Counted from the stretch's first letter, positions 14,940 through 23,575 are shown. The stretch is 26,482 bases of DNA from JBGSON01 sp041739085 (GCA_041739085.1 JBGSON010000016.1:1-26482), one strand, 5' to 3'. Notes: generated from the sequence alone by a model not told the origin. Translations and numbers: made by a program.

Positions 14940-16418
14940 TTAATCCGTAATCCGGTAATTCGGGGCTTCGCGGGTGATCTTCACGTCATGCGGATGACTT
15001 TCGCGGAGTGCTGAGTTTGAGATGATGACAAACTTGGCTTTCTTGTGGAGTTCTGCGATATCCCGGCATCCCTGATAACCGAGCGCAGATTTCAGACCTC
15101 CGGCAAGCTGAAAGATCTCGCTCCGTACAGACCCCTTGTAGAGGATCCTCCCTTCGATTCCTTCCGGTACAAGCTTTTCCTCAAGTTGAACATCCTCCTG
15201 GCCATATCGTTCTTTTCCTCCTTCTTTCATCGCCGCGATTGATCCCATCCCCCGATACGCTTTGTACGTTTTTCCTTCGACATAAATGGTCTCCCCCGGA
15301 CTTTCATCAGTGCCGGCAAAGAGTGATCCGATCATGACCGCATCCGAACCGGCGGCGATCGCCTTCACGGCATCTCCGGAGAATTTGATCCCTCCGTCTG
15401 CGATGAGCGAGATCTTATTCTTTTTCGATTCCTGTGCGCAGTCGAGGATCGCCGAGAGCTGGGGAACACCAATCCCTGCGACGATGCGAGTAGTGCAGAT
15501 AGATCCGGGGCCGATCCCGATCTTCACCCCGTCCGCCCCGCATCCGGCGAGATATCTCACCGCCTCCGGTGTTGCGATATTCCCGGCGATGACCGTGACT
15601 TTCGGGTGCTTCGCTTTGATATACTTTACGGTGTCTCCGACTCCTTTCGAATGGCCGTGCGCGGTGTCGACGATGAGGAGGTCTGCTCCTGCTTTAACGA
15701 GTGCTTCGACTCTCGCTTTCATATTCTTCGCCGGCCCGACCGCAGCTCCGCAGAGAAGCCGGTCCTCCCGGTCAAGGGATGCGTCGGGGTAATCCTGCTT
15801 CCTCTCAAGATCCCTCCGGGTGACCATGGCGACGAGTTCTCCCTCACCGGAGACGATGAGGAGTTTTGAATGCTTTGATTCTTCGAGGATCTCCCTCGCC
15901 TGTTCAAGCGATGTCCCCTGGAGCGCGGTGAGGAGTTTTGAGACGGGAGTCATTCGCTCGGTCACGAGCGAGTCCCGGTGCCGGTTGATGAAGAAATCAT
16001 TTGCCGTGACGAGTCCAAGAAGCTTCCCGTGGACCTTCCCTCCTTCGGTAATGGGGATCGCTTTGTATCCGGTGTCTCTCCGGATCCCGAATACGTCTGC
16101 GATTGTCGCGGAAGGCGGGAGAACGACCGGGTCTTTGATGAAGCCGTTCTCAAACCGCTTCACCTTTTCCACCTCGCCTGCCTGTTCCGCAGGAGAAAGA
16201 TTCTTGTGAATGATCCCGATCCCGCCCGCAAGCGCCATCTCGATCGCCATATTCGATTCTGTCACCGTGTCCATCGCCGCCGAGAGAAAGGGGATGTGCA
16301 GGGATATGTTTTTCGATATCCGCGTGGTTGTCTTCGTGTCCCGGGGAAGGACATCCGAATATTGCGGAACAAGGAGTACGTCGTCAAACGTGAGCTTTTC
16401 TTCAAAATCGTACGGCAT
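14940..16418 (-). CDS. guaB: Inosine-5'-monophosphate dehydrogenase
   Basis: GuaB oxidises IMP to XMP with NAD+, the committed step of GMP synthesis, in the cytoplasm as a tetramer. With ATG at 16418 (MPYDFEEKLTFDDVLLVPQY) it is 492 residues, the normal length. The catalytic loop GPGSICTTR has the active Cys at 308. Substrate and phosphate-binding segments are IADGGIKFSGD (339-349), MIGSLFAGTDE (362-372) and YRGMGSIAAM (388-397). A CBS-domain pair is inserted at about 98-205, so it is a complete bacterial enzyme. An open frame extends 56 codons upstream to 16586, but that extension is not family-like and contains the predicted promoter, so I rejected it. No guaA is in view. Confidence 0.97.
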   Translation of the reverse strand: MPYDFEEKLTFDDVLLVPQYSDVLPRDTKTTTRISKNISLHIPFLSAAMDTVTESNMAIEMALAGGIGIIHKNLSPAEQAGEVEKVKRFENGFIKDPVVLPPSATIADVFGIRRDTGYKAIPITEGGKVHGKLLGLVTANDFFINRHRDSLVTERMTPVSKLLTALQGTSLEQAREILEESKHSKLLIVSGEGELVAMVTRRDLERKQDYPDASLDREDRLLCGAAVGPAKNMKARVEALVKAGADLLIVDTAHGHSKGVGDTVKYIKAKHPKVTVIAGNIATPEAVRYLAGCGADGVKIGIGPGSICTTRIVAGIGVPQLSAILDCAQESKKNKISLIADGGIKFSGDAVKAIAAGSDAVMIGSLFAGTDESPGETIYVEGKTYKAYRGMGSIAAMKEGGKERYGQEDVQLEEKLVPEGIEGRILYKGSVRSEIFQLAGGLKSALGYQGCRDIAELHKKAKFVIISNSALRESHPHDVKITREAPNYRITD

Positions 16419-16443
16419 CAGGGAAGAAAAAAATCTTTTAACT

Positions 16444-16472
16444 ATTGTCTCTGAAAAATTGATTTTTCGCAA
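16444..16472 (-). promoter_or_regulatory. Putative promoter of guaB
   Basis: On the minus strand TTGCGA (16472-16467) and GACAAT (16449-16444) are 17 bp apart. The predicted start point lies about 20 nt before the ATG at 16418. The match is moderate. Confidence 0.45.
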
Positions 16473-16530
16473 TTCTATTTCAAAAAACACCTCTCGGACG
16501 GGAAAAAGACTCACGAAATCTCCGGAAAAA

Positions 16531-16539
16531 TGGTACAAT
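16531..16539 (+). promoter_or_regulatory. Extended -10 promoter of pflB
   Basis: TGG followed by TACAAT (16534-16539) fits the extended -10 pattern TGnTATAAT. No good -35 box is seen 17 bp upstream. The predicted start point near 16546 gives a 5' leader of about 22 nt before the pflB ATG. Divergent guaB has its own promoter in the same gap. Confidence 0.55.
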
Positions 16540-16567
16540 ACAGGGCGAAACACATTTCTCTCCCCGC

Positions 16568-18820
16568 ATGAACGACATTCATTCATCTTTTACTGAAGGA
16601 CTCTGGCGCAATGAGATCGATGTCCGAGATTTCATACAGAAAAACTATACACCGTATCGTGAAGACGGATCTTTTCTTGAAGGACCGACGAAGCGCTCCA
16701 TCTTAATCTGGAAGAACCTCTCGGCTCTCATTCGGAAGGAGCAGGAAAAAGGCGGAGTCCTTGATATCGACACAAAGACGCCCTCCACGATCTCGAGCCA
16801 CTCCCCCGGTTATATAGACCAGAAGAACGAGATCATCGTCGGGATTCAGACGGACAAACCCCTGCGGCGCGCCATCAAACCGAAGGGAGGAGTCCGGCTC
16901 GTCGAAAAAGCTTGCGAAGCCTACGGATACCATCTCGACCCCGAGGTCTCTGAGATCTTTTCCAAATACCGGAAGACGCACAACGAAGGCGTTTTTGATA
17001 TCTATTCCCACTGGGCTGATTTCCACACTCCGGACGGAGAACTCCTCCGGAAAAAAGGAGTCATCACCGGACTTCCCGATAATTACGGGAGAGGTCGGAT
17101 CATCGGGGATTACAGGAGGGTCGCCCTCTACGGGGTTTCAAGACTCATCGAAGACAAGGTCCATTATCTCAATACTTACGAGAACGAGATCACCGATGGC
17201 GCCATCCTTATCCGCGAAGAAGTCGCGGAGCAGATCAAGGCGCTTCAGGATCTCCAGAAAATGGCATCGTCTTACGGCTTTGATCTTTCGCGTCCCGCTC
17301 AAAATTTCCGGGAAGCCGTTCAATGGCTCTATTTCGGATACCTCGCCGCGGTTAAAGAACAGGACGGTGCGGCGATGAGCCTCGGGCGGATCGATGCTTT
17401 TCTCGATATCTACGCGGAACACGATCTTAAAAAAAAGATCCTCCGGGAAAAAGATGTTCAGGAGATCATCGACGATTTTGTCATGAAGCTCCGGATTGTC
17501 CGGCACCTCCGGCTCCCGGAATACAACGATCTCTTTGCCGGCGACCCGACCTGGATTACGGTGCTCATCGCGGGGAATGGTATCGACGGCCGGACTCTCG
17601 TTACAAAAACTTCATTCCGGTTCCTTCAGACACTCTATAATCTCGGCCCGGCTCCCGAACCGAATATCACCATCGCATGGACATCTCATCTTCCCGAAGC
17701 TTTCAAACGTTTTTCTACAAAGACGGCGATCGAGACCTGCGCAATCCAGTTTGAAAGCGACGACCTCATCCGCCCGAGATTCGGGGATGATGCCGCGATC
17801 GCCTGCTGCGTCTCCGCAATGAAATCCGGGAAGCAGATGCAGTATTTCGGCGCTCGGTGCAACATCGCAAAACTCCTCCTCATGTCCATAAACGAAGGGC
17901 GGGATGAAATGGACGGATCGTCCATCGCGGAAGGGTTCCCGAAACTGAAACATCCGGACGTCCTCGATTACAGAGAAGTGAAGAATTCTTTCTTCCGGGG
18001 AATGCGGTGGCTCGCGAAAAAATACGTGGATACGATGAACGTCATCCACTTCATGCATGACAAGTACAACTATGAAAACATTGAGATGGCGCTCCATGAC
18101 ACCGATGTGGAACGGATCATGGCGTTCGGAATATCCGGTTTTTCTGTTGTCGTCGACAGCCTTTCCGCGATCAAGTATGCGAAGGTGAAAGCTATCCGGG
18201 ATAAGAATGGTATCGCCATTGATTTCAAAACAACGGGAGATTTCCCGAAATTCGGAAACGATGATGACCGCGTCGATTCCATTGGGTCGGAAGTCGCGAA
18301 AGAATTTATTACCGCACTGAAGAAGCACAGGGCATACCGGAACGCGAAACATACTTTGAGCATACTCACGATCACTTCGAATGTCGTGTACGGAAGCCAC
18401 ACCGGAACTACTCCGGACGGGCGGAAGAAAGGCGAGCCGTTTGCCCCCGGCTGCAATCCCATGCACAACCGCGATATCCAGGGGGCGGTCTCATCGCTCA
18501 ATTCCGTCGCAAAAATCCCATACGATTATTGTCTCGACGGGATTTCCAATACGTTCTCCATCATTCCGTCTGTCCTCGGAAAGAACGAAGACCAGCGGGT
18601 AAACAATTTGAAGGCGCTCCTTGACGGATATTTCCTGAAAGGCGGATTCCACATCAATGTGAACGTCATTCATCGTGACATCCTCATGGACGCGATGAAA
18701 CATCCCGAGAAATATCCCCAGCTCACCATCCGGGTTTCGGGATACGCCGTGCGGTTCGTGAGTCTGTCAAAAGAACTGCAAGAAGAAGTGCTCGCGAGGA
18801 CATTTCATGAGAAGTTATAG
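16568..18820 (+). CDS. pflB: Pyruvate formate-lyase (formate C-acetyltransferase)
   Basis: PFL is a glycyl-radical enzyme that cleaves pyruvate with CoA to acetyl-CoA and formate without oxygen. The product has 750 residues, against about 760 in E. coli. The adjacent catalytic cysteines are C413-C414 in AIACCVSAMKSG (E. coli C418/C419). The glycyl-radical site is G725 in IRVSGYAVRF near the C-terminus (E. coli G734). Other PFL signatures include YGRGRIIGDYRRVALYG, FGARCNIAK and GSHTGTTPDGRKKGEPFAPG. These are typical of true PFL rather than diol dehydratase or choline lyase. The start ATG has no Shine-Dalgarno site. The activating enzyme and ADP-forming acetyl-CoA synthetase follow on the same strand, which fits a fermentation operon. 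Confidence 0.97.
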   Translation: MNDIHSSFTEGLWRNEIDVRDFIQKNYTPYREDGSFLEGPTKRSILIWKNLSALIRKEQEKGGVLDIDTKTPSTISSHSPGYIDQKNEIIVGIQTDKPLRRAIKPKGGVRLVEKACEAYGYHLDPEVSEIFSKYRKTHNEGVFDIYSHWADFHTPDGELLRKKGVITGLPDNYGRGRIIGDYRRVALYGVSRLIEDKVHYLNTYENEITDGAILIREEVAEQIKALQDLQKMASSYGFDLSRPAQNFREAVQWLYFGYLAAVKEQDGAAMSLGRIDAFLDIYAEHDLKKKILREKDVQEIIDDFVMKLRIVRHLRLPEYNDLFAGDPTWITVLIAGNGIDGRTLVTKTSFRFLQTLYNLGPAPEPNITIAWTSHLPEAFKRFSTKTAIETCAIQFESDDLIRPRFGDDAAIACCVSAMKSGKQMQYFGARCNIAKLLLMSINEGRDEMDGSSIAEGFPKLKHPDVLDYREVKNSFFRGMRWLAKKYVDTMNVIHFMHDKYNYENIEMALHDTDVERIMAFGISGFSVVVDSLSAIKYAKVKAIRDKNGIAIDFKTTGDFPKFGNDDDRVDSIGSEVAKEFITALKKHRAYRNAKHTLSILTITSNVVYGSHTGTTPDGRKKGEPFAPGCNPMHNRDIQGAVSSLNSVAKIPYDYCLDGISNTFSIIPSVLGKNEDQRVNNLKALLDGYFLKGGFHINVNVIHRDILMDAMKHPEKYPQLTIRVSGYAVRFVSLSKELQEEVLARTFHEKL

Positions 18821-18975
18821 ATACGTTCATAAAAGTTCCCCTACGAGTCACCCGTCCTCGGGTGACCGCAGGGTCGCCCCGGGAGGGGCGACTCCCAAAA
18901 AACTTCTTTCGAATTTCATCAAATACCTTCAAAAATGAGAACTTTATGAACCTTACAAACTTTATAAACCTCACA
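18821..18975. repeat. Composite intergenic element: AT repeat, two GC hairpins, AT repeat
   Basis: In order: GTTCATAAAAGTTC (18825-18838); hairpin GTCACCCG-TCCT-CGGGTGAC (18847-18866); hairpin GTCGCCCC-GGGA-GGGGCGAC (18873-18892), which is an inverted copy of the same hairpin family; then GAACTTTATGAACC and AAACTTTATAAACC (18939-18970), which are inverted relative to the first AT block. The whole forms a nested inverted structure between pflB and pflA. It could weaken read-through or set differential expression of the two genes. Confidence 0.75.
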
Positions 18976-19724
18976 TAACAACTCTCGTTCCCGATAAAGG
19001 CAAGATTCATTCCTACGATTCCTTCGGCACGCTCGACGGTCCGGGGATCCGGTTCGTTGTTTTTTTCGCGGGATGTCCGCTCCGTTGCAAGTACTGCCAC
19101 AACATCGACATCGTCCTCGAAAAGAATGCTCCGGAATACACGGCGGAAGAGTTGGTGGGAAAAATACTGAAGAACAAACCCTATTTCGATTCCAGTGGCG
19201 GAGGGGTGACCGTGAGCGGAGGAGAACCGTTTCTTCAGCCGAAATTCCTTACGGAATTTCTGAGTTTATGTAAAAAAAATAATCTCCATACCGCTGTCGA
19301 CACTTCGCTCCATACCACGAAAAAGAGTATCAATGCCGCTCTCCCCTATACCGATCTCTTCATGATCAGCCTGAAGCATTTCGATGAAAAAACTCATGAA
19401 TTCCTGACCGGAGCGTCGAACCGGGTAATTCTGGAAAATGTGAAGCATCTGAGCGGGAAGAAAGCAAGGATCTGGTTCCGGTATCTTATCCTCCCCGGAT
19501 ATACCAATACGAAAGAAAACCTGGGTGCACTTGCGGACTTTCTGAAAACCGTAAACTATGAACTCGTGGAACTCCTCCCGTACCATGAGATGGGAGTGAA
19601 AAAATGGGAAACCCTGAAGATCCCGTACGCGTTGAAAAAAATAAAAACTCCCACTCCCGGAGACATCGAACATGTGAAATCATTTCTTCAAAAAAACTCC
19701 ATCCCTTTCCTCATCAACGAATAA
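18975..19724 (+). CDS. pflA: Pyruvate formate-lyase activating enzyme (radical SAM), start non-canonical
   Basis: PflA uses a [4Fe-4S] cluster and S-adenosylmethionine to make the glycyl radical in PFL. The cluster motif CPLRCKYC (CxxxCxxC) is encoded at 19074-19097. Other family features are KIHSYDSFGTLDGPGIRFVV, SGGGVTVSGGEPFLQ, DLFMISLKHFDE, WFRYLILPGYTN and LLPYHEMGVKKWE. The frame is open from 18939, but contains no ATG, GTG or TTG before TTG 19152, which lies after the cluster motif and so cannot be the true start. A start at ATA 18975 would give 249 residues (E. coli PflA has 246); ATT 19005 would give 239. Either a rare start codon is used or there is a sequence error just upstream. 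The stop is 1 nt from the next gene's ATG, so they are coupled. Confidence 0.88.
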   Translation: MTTLVPDKGKIHSYDSFGTLDGPGIRFVVFFAGCPLRCKYCHNIDIVLEKNAPEYTAEELVGKILKNKPYFDSSGGGVTVSGGEPFLQPKFLTEFLSLCKKNNLHTAVDTSLHTTKKSINAALPYTDLFMISLKHFDEKTHEFLTGASNRVILENVKHLSGKKARIWFRYLILPGYTNTKENLGALADFLKTVNYELVELLPYHEMGVKKWETLKIPYALKKIKTPTPGDIEHVKSFLQKNSIPFLINE

Positions 19725-19725
19725 C

Positions 19726-21822
19726 ATGCTCGAAAAACTCTTCACTCCCCGCTCCATCGCGCTCATCGGCGCATCGACGACTCCCGGGAAACTCGGGTTC
19801 GACATCCTCATGAACCTCGTCGATCATTTCAAAGGAAAAGTCTATCCCATCAATCCGAAAGCGGAAACGATCCTCGGTGAGAAAGCATATCCCGACATCG
19901 CCTCCGTACCGGGGGAAGTGGACATGGCGGTCATCGCAATCCCTGCCGAGTTTGTGGGAAAAGTCGTGGACGAATGCGGGAAGAAAGGGATCAGGAATCT
20001 CGTCATCATCACGGCCGGATTCAAGGAGATCGGAGGGGAAGGGCTTACGAGAGAAAATGAGATCAAGGAGCTCATCGAAAAATACGGACTCAATGTCGTG
20101 GGACCGAATTGCCTCGGAATCCTCAATCCTCATGTCAACCTCAATGCATCATTTGCGGAAGGGATGCCCGCAAAGGGAAAAATCGCACTCATCTCCCAGT
20201 CAGGCGCCATGGCGGTCGCGATCGCCGACTGGGCTTCAGGAGAAAACATCGGTTTCAGCAAAATAATTTCTCTCGGAAACAAAGCCGGCGTGAATGAAAA
20301 CACCTGTCTTGAATATTTTTGTCATGATGAGGAAACAGAAGTCATCATGATGTATCTCGAGAGTTTCATCGACGGGAGGAAGTTCATGGAAACTGCGAAA
20401 AAGATTTCCATGAAGAAACCGATTATCGTATTTAAGTCCGGAATTTCGGAAGCGGGAAGCTCAGCAGTCGCATCACATACCGGCGCTCTTGCCGGTTCGG
20501 ACACCGCGGTCGCGACGGCGATGAGGCAATCGGGAGTCATCCGTGCGAAGACGATCGAGGATTTCTTCGACTACGCGCGGGTTTTCAGCATGCAGCGTCT
20601 TCCAAAAGGACCGGATGTCGCCGTCGTCACGAATGCCGGAGGGCCGGGGGTCATCGCGACGGATGCCATCGACCGGTCACCGCATCTCCGCATGGCAAAG
20701 TTTTCCCCGGATACAACTGCAAAGCTCAAGGAATCTCTTCCTCCGACAGCGAACATCCATAATCCCGTCGACATCATCGGGGACGCTCTCGCCGACAGAT
20801 ACCGGAGCGCATTTGAGTCTGTTCTCGCGGACGAAGAAGTGGACATGCTCCTCGCGATCCTCACGCCGCAGATCATGACGGAAAAGGAGAGTACGGTCCG
20901 TTCCCTCTCTCATTTTCATGAGAAATACCCGGACACTCCGATCCTCGCCGCGTTCATGGGAGGAAAAAATATCAAGTATGCGGCGGAGAAACTCGCGGAG
21001 AACGATATCCCGAATTTCATCTACCCCGAGCGCGCCGTGAAATCCCTGGAAGCGATGGAGATCCTGAAGAAATGGCGGATGGCGCAGAAATCTATCGAGA
21101 AAGGAAAACGTCTCACTTCTCCCCTGAAATCACTGAGGAGCGCGATCGCAGGAGTTGCTGAGTCCGGAGCAAAGAACCTTTCCCCGGATATGGTCGTGAA
21201 GCTGCTCAAACATTATGATATTTCCGTTGCGGAGGTGAAATTATCACAATCCGCCGATGAGGCCGCGAAGGACGCAGATGCTATCGGGTACCCCGTCGTC
21301 ATGAAAATCATCTCCGACGATGTTCTCCATAAGACCGATGCAGGAGGCGTCCGGTTGGGGGTGAAAAACCGGGAGGAAACAAAGAAAGCGTACGATGATA
21401 TTCTTTGCAATGTTCTGCAAAAATTCCCGGAAGCAAGCATCAAAGGCGTGCTCGTCCAGAAGATGTATAGCCTTGGCCGGGAGGTGATCATCGGGATGAA
21501 GCGTGATCCGGCTTTCGGACCACTCATCATGTTCGGGCTCGGGGGGATTTATGTGGAGGCGATGAAGGATGTTGCCTTCCGCGTGGCTCCTTTTTCGAGA
21601 GAAGAATCCCTCGAAATGATCGACGAAGTGAAAGCCATCAAAATCCTCAAGGGAGTGAGGGGCGAGGCACCGTCCGATATCACGACGCTCGCGGATACGG
21701 TGATGAAAGTCGGTGAAATGGCGATGGACATTCCGGAAATCAGTGAACTCGACATCAATCCCCTCATGGTCTTCAGCGCGGGAAAAGGAGTCGTGGCGCT
21801 CGATGCGAGGGTGATCCTCTGA
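19726..21822 (+). CDS. Acetate-CoA ligase (ADP-forming), fused alpha and beta subunits
   Basis: This enzyme converts acetyl-CoA + ADP + Pi to acetate + CoA + ATP, the energy-conserving last step of acetate fermentation. The 698-residue protein fuses both subunits. The alpha part (about 1-460) has the CoA-binding Rossmann fold (IALIGASTTPGKLGFDIL), GPNCLGILNP, the ligase domain (ISQSGAMAVAIADWA) and the predicted phospho-His H251 in ASHTGALAGSD. The beta part (about 480-698) is an ATP-grasp_5 domain (GYPVVMKIISDDVLHKTDAG, PLIMFGLGGIYVE, ELDINPLMV). It starts 1 nt after pflA. Having PFL and this enzyme together replaces phosphotransacetylase and acetate kinase. Other acyl-CoA substrates are possible. 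Confidence 0.94.
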   Translation: MLEKLFTPRSIALIGASTTPGKLGFDILMNLVDHFKGKVYPINPKAETILGEKAYPDIASVPGEVDMAVIAIPAEFVGKVVDECGKKGIRNLVIITAGFKEIGGEGLTRENEIKELIEKYGLNVVGPNCLGILNPHVNLNASFAEGMPAKGKIALISQSGAMAVAIADWASGENIGFSKIISLGNKAGVNENTCLEYFCHDEETEVIMMYLESFIDGRKFMETAKKISMKKPIIVFKSGISEAGSSAVASHTGALAGSDTAVATAMRQSGVIRAKTIEDFFDYARVFSMQRLPKGPDVAVVTNAGGPGVIATDAIDRSPHLRMAKFSPDTTAKLKESLPPTANIHNPVDIIGDALADRYRSAFESVLADEEVDMLLAILTPQIMTEKESTVRSLSHFHEKYPDTPILAAFMGGKNIKYAAEKLAENDIPNFIYPERAVKSLEAMEILKKWRMAQKSIEKGKRLTSPLKSLRSAIAGVAESGAKNLSPDMVVKLLKHYDISVAEVKLSQSADEAAKDADAIGYPVVMKIISDDVLHKTDAGGVRLGVKNREETKKAYDDILCNVLQKFPEASIKGVLVQKMYSLGREVIIGMKRDPAFGPLIMFGLGGIYVEAMKDVAFRVAPFSREESLEMIDEVKAIKILKGVRGEAPSDITTLADTVMKVGEMAMDIPEISELDINPLMVFSAGKGVVALDARVIL

Positions 21823-22042
21823 AGAGTACAAAATACAAAACACAAAGTACAAAACCGGGAACAGGATAGAATTGCCCAACGAGGCCATCTCGGGACTTGC
21901 CCGCTTGTCTGCTTGCTGACTTGCCAACTCGAACACTTGTCTTTCAATTCTTCTTACATCCTTTTTTTTCTTTTCTGTTTTCTTGTACATCTCCCGATTT
22001 TTTTGTCAAAATGTCGGGCAGACAATATCGCTCATTATCGAT
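21823..22042. repeat. Intergenic region with octamer array and ACAAAA repeats
   Basis: Right after the stop codon come TACAAAA/ACAAAG units (21826-21855). Then six octamers in exact register, ACTTGCCC, GCTTGTCT, GCTTGCTG, ACTTGCCA, ACTCGAAC and ACTTGTCT (21895-21942), are followed by a pyrimidine-rich run (21943-21980). The same order of an A-rich section, CTTG octamers and a T/C tract is seen at 14761-14939. No gene is evident; ATG 22011 opens only a frame antisense in character. Confidence 0.7.
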
Positions 22043-23509
22043 ATGCATCGGTTCATCACTATTTTCTTCGCATTTTCCCTCGCCTTCTTCCTCGTCGGAG
22101 CCGCGCGGTTTTTCTACCCGGAATGGTTTGAAGGCGGTTTTCTCGATTTTGTGAAAAACGAGGAGAGTGGAGAATTACGTCTTCCCCCTCCCGATGACAA
22201 TCCCGGGGATGAGGCTCAGGAAACGGAGAAGACAGTCGAGGAAAGGCTCATCGAGGAGACCCCCGCTGATGAACAAGCCCTCTTCGAGAGAGCTCAGAAA
22301 TTCTTCTCTCACGGCGCGCTTTCCCTCGCACAAAACGATCTCTCCGTCCTTCTCGAAAAAAACCCGAACCATAAGGAAGCATATCTCATGCTCATCAAGG
22401 TCCACATCCGGAAAAGAAATTTTGCGGAAGCGGAAGGGGTCGCGCGCAGGGCTCTTGGCGGATCTTTTCCTGATGATCCGGATTTCCTCCTTCTCCTCGG
22501 CGACCTCTTCCTCCAGCAGGGGGAGTCGAGGCTCATCGAAGCAAAGAATACATTTGCGCTTCTCCCTGAGAGTTCTCCGGAAAGGAATTATTATCTCGGG
22601 GTCATCGCGATCGCCGAGGGAGACATGGATCTCGCACAAAATCTCTTCGAGAAAGCAAAGTCTTCTACTGTCTTCAACAGGAGGAGCGACATGATCCTTG
22701 CCGCCTTTAATGAATTTTCGCTTTTTCCTGACGGGAGTCCGCTCCACCGGGACACCCTCCTCGCAAAAGCGCTTAACGATGCGGAACAGTTCGAGATATC
22801 CCTCATGCTCACGAAAAAAGTCCTCCTCGAGAATGCCGGATACCGGGATGCGTGGCTTGTAAACGGGTATTCGTATCTCGCGCTCGAACGCTATGAATTT
22901 ACCTACAATGCCTTCACCCAGGCCTTTTCCATCGATCCGGCTCATGCGGACTCCGCGTTTTTTCTCGGGCTGACGAATAAAAGACTCGGAGATTACGACC
23001 GAGCGGTGAGTTTCTACGAGCGGGCGATCGAGAACGGGTTCACTCCGGAAAAAGAGGTTCTCCGCGAGATCGCAGACGCATATTATCTCGGAGAAAAATA
23101 TGAGCTTTCGCTCAAGGAATATGAGAAGATGCTGGAACTCTATGGCGGGGAGGTGAGTGACTTTATCCGCCCCATGAACATCGCGCTCACAATACTCAAA
23201 GATACGGATACCGGCATTTCCCTTGGGAACTGGGTTGTGGAGACCTATCCGAATGAAGCGCTCGCGTGGAATCTCAGGGGTTGGGCATACCTTGAAAAAA
23301 ATGACCTTGCCACGGCAGAATCTGATCTCAAGAAATCTCTCGAGCTCGACAATAAACTCGCCGCCGCCTATCTCAATCTCGGGATCGTCCGCGAAAGACA
23401 GGAGCGGATTGATGAAGCGCTCAATCTTTTCGAGACGGTCTATGAAATGGATCCCTTGAGCGAGATCGGAGAAAAGGCGGTTGAACACTATAATGCACTC
23501 GTAGAATAA
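22043..23509 (+). CDS. Membrane-anchored TPR-repeat protein
   Basis: The protein has 488 residues from ATG 22043 (MHRFITIFFAFSLAFFLVGA). An N-terminal membrane anchor (about 3-25) is followed by an acidic Pro-rich linker (about 45-75). Tetratricopeptide repeats then run to the end, for example AYLMLIKVHIRKRNFAEAEG, AWLVNGYSYLALERYEFTYN, SAFFLGLTNKRLGDYDRAVS, IADAYYLGEKYELSLKEYEK, AWNLRGWAYLEKNDLATAES and AYLNLGIVRERQERIDEALN. The motif pattern W/L-G-Y-A-P is clear. TPR domains bind proteins; here they are probably outside the cytoplasm if the helix acts as a signal anchor. A TTG start at 21983 is possible but would push 20 residues ahead of the membrane helix. It lies 220 nt after the acetyl-CoA synthetase gene. 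No partner can be named. Confidence 0.88.
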   Translation: MHRFITIFFAFSLAFFLVGAARFFYPEWFEGGFLDFVKNEESGELRLPPPDDNPGDEAQETEKTVEERLIEETPADEQALFERAQKFFSHGALSLAQNDLSVLLEKNPNHKEAYLMLIKVHIRKRNFAEAEGVARRALGGSFPDDPDFLLLLGDLFLQQGESRLIEAKNTFALLPESSPERNYYLGVIAIAEGDMDLAQNLFEKAKSSTVFNRRSDMILAAFNEFSLFPDGSPLHRDTLLAKALNDAEQFEISLMLTKKVLLENAGYRDAWLVNGYSYLALERYEFTYNAFTQAFSIDPAHADSAFFLGLTNKRLGDYDRAVSFYERAIENGFTPEKEVLREIADAYYLGEKYELSLKEYEKMLELYGGEVSDFIRPMNIALTILKDTDTGISLGNWVVETYPNEALAWNLRGWAYLEKNDLATAESDLKKSLELDNKLAAAYLNLGIVRERQERIDEALNLFETVYEMDPLSEIGEKAVEHYNALVE

Positions 23510-23575
23510 CGGATAGCATGGTGGAGATGCACGCATATTTGAGAAGCATTTTCTCTTCGTGATATTTTTCATCCC

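Noticed and set aside
16419..16586. N-terminal extension of guaB to 16586
   Set aside because: The extra 56 residues are not family-like and overlap the predicted guaB promoter and the divergent pflB promoter.
17612..18466. Open frame of 284 codons antisense to pflB
   Set aside because: pflB is a full-length, unambiguous enzyme; the antisense frame has no family features.
19152..19724. Short pflA starting at TTG 19152
   Set aside because: It would lack the CxxxCxxC cluster motif that is encoded just upstream in the same open frame.
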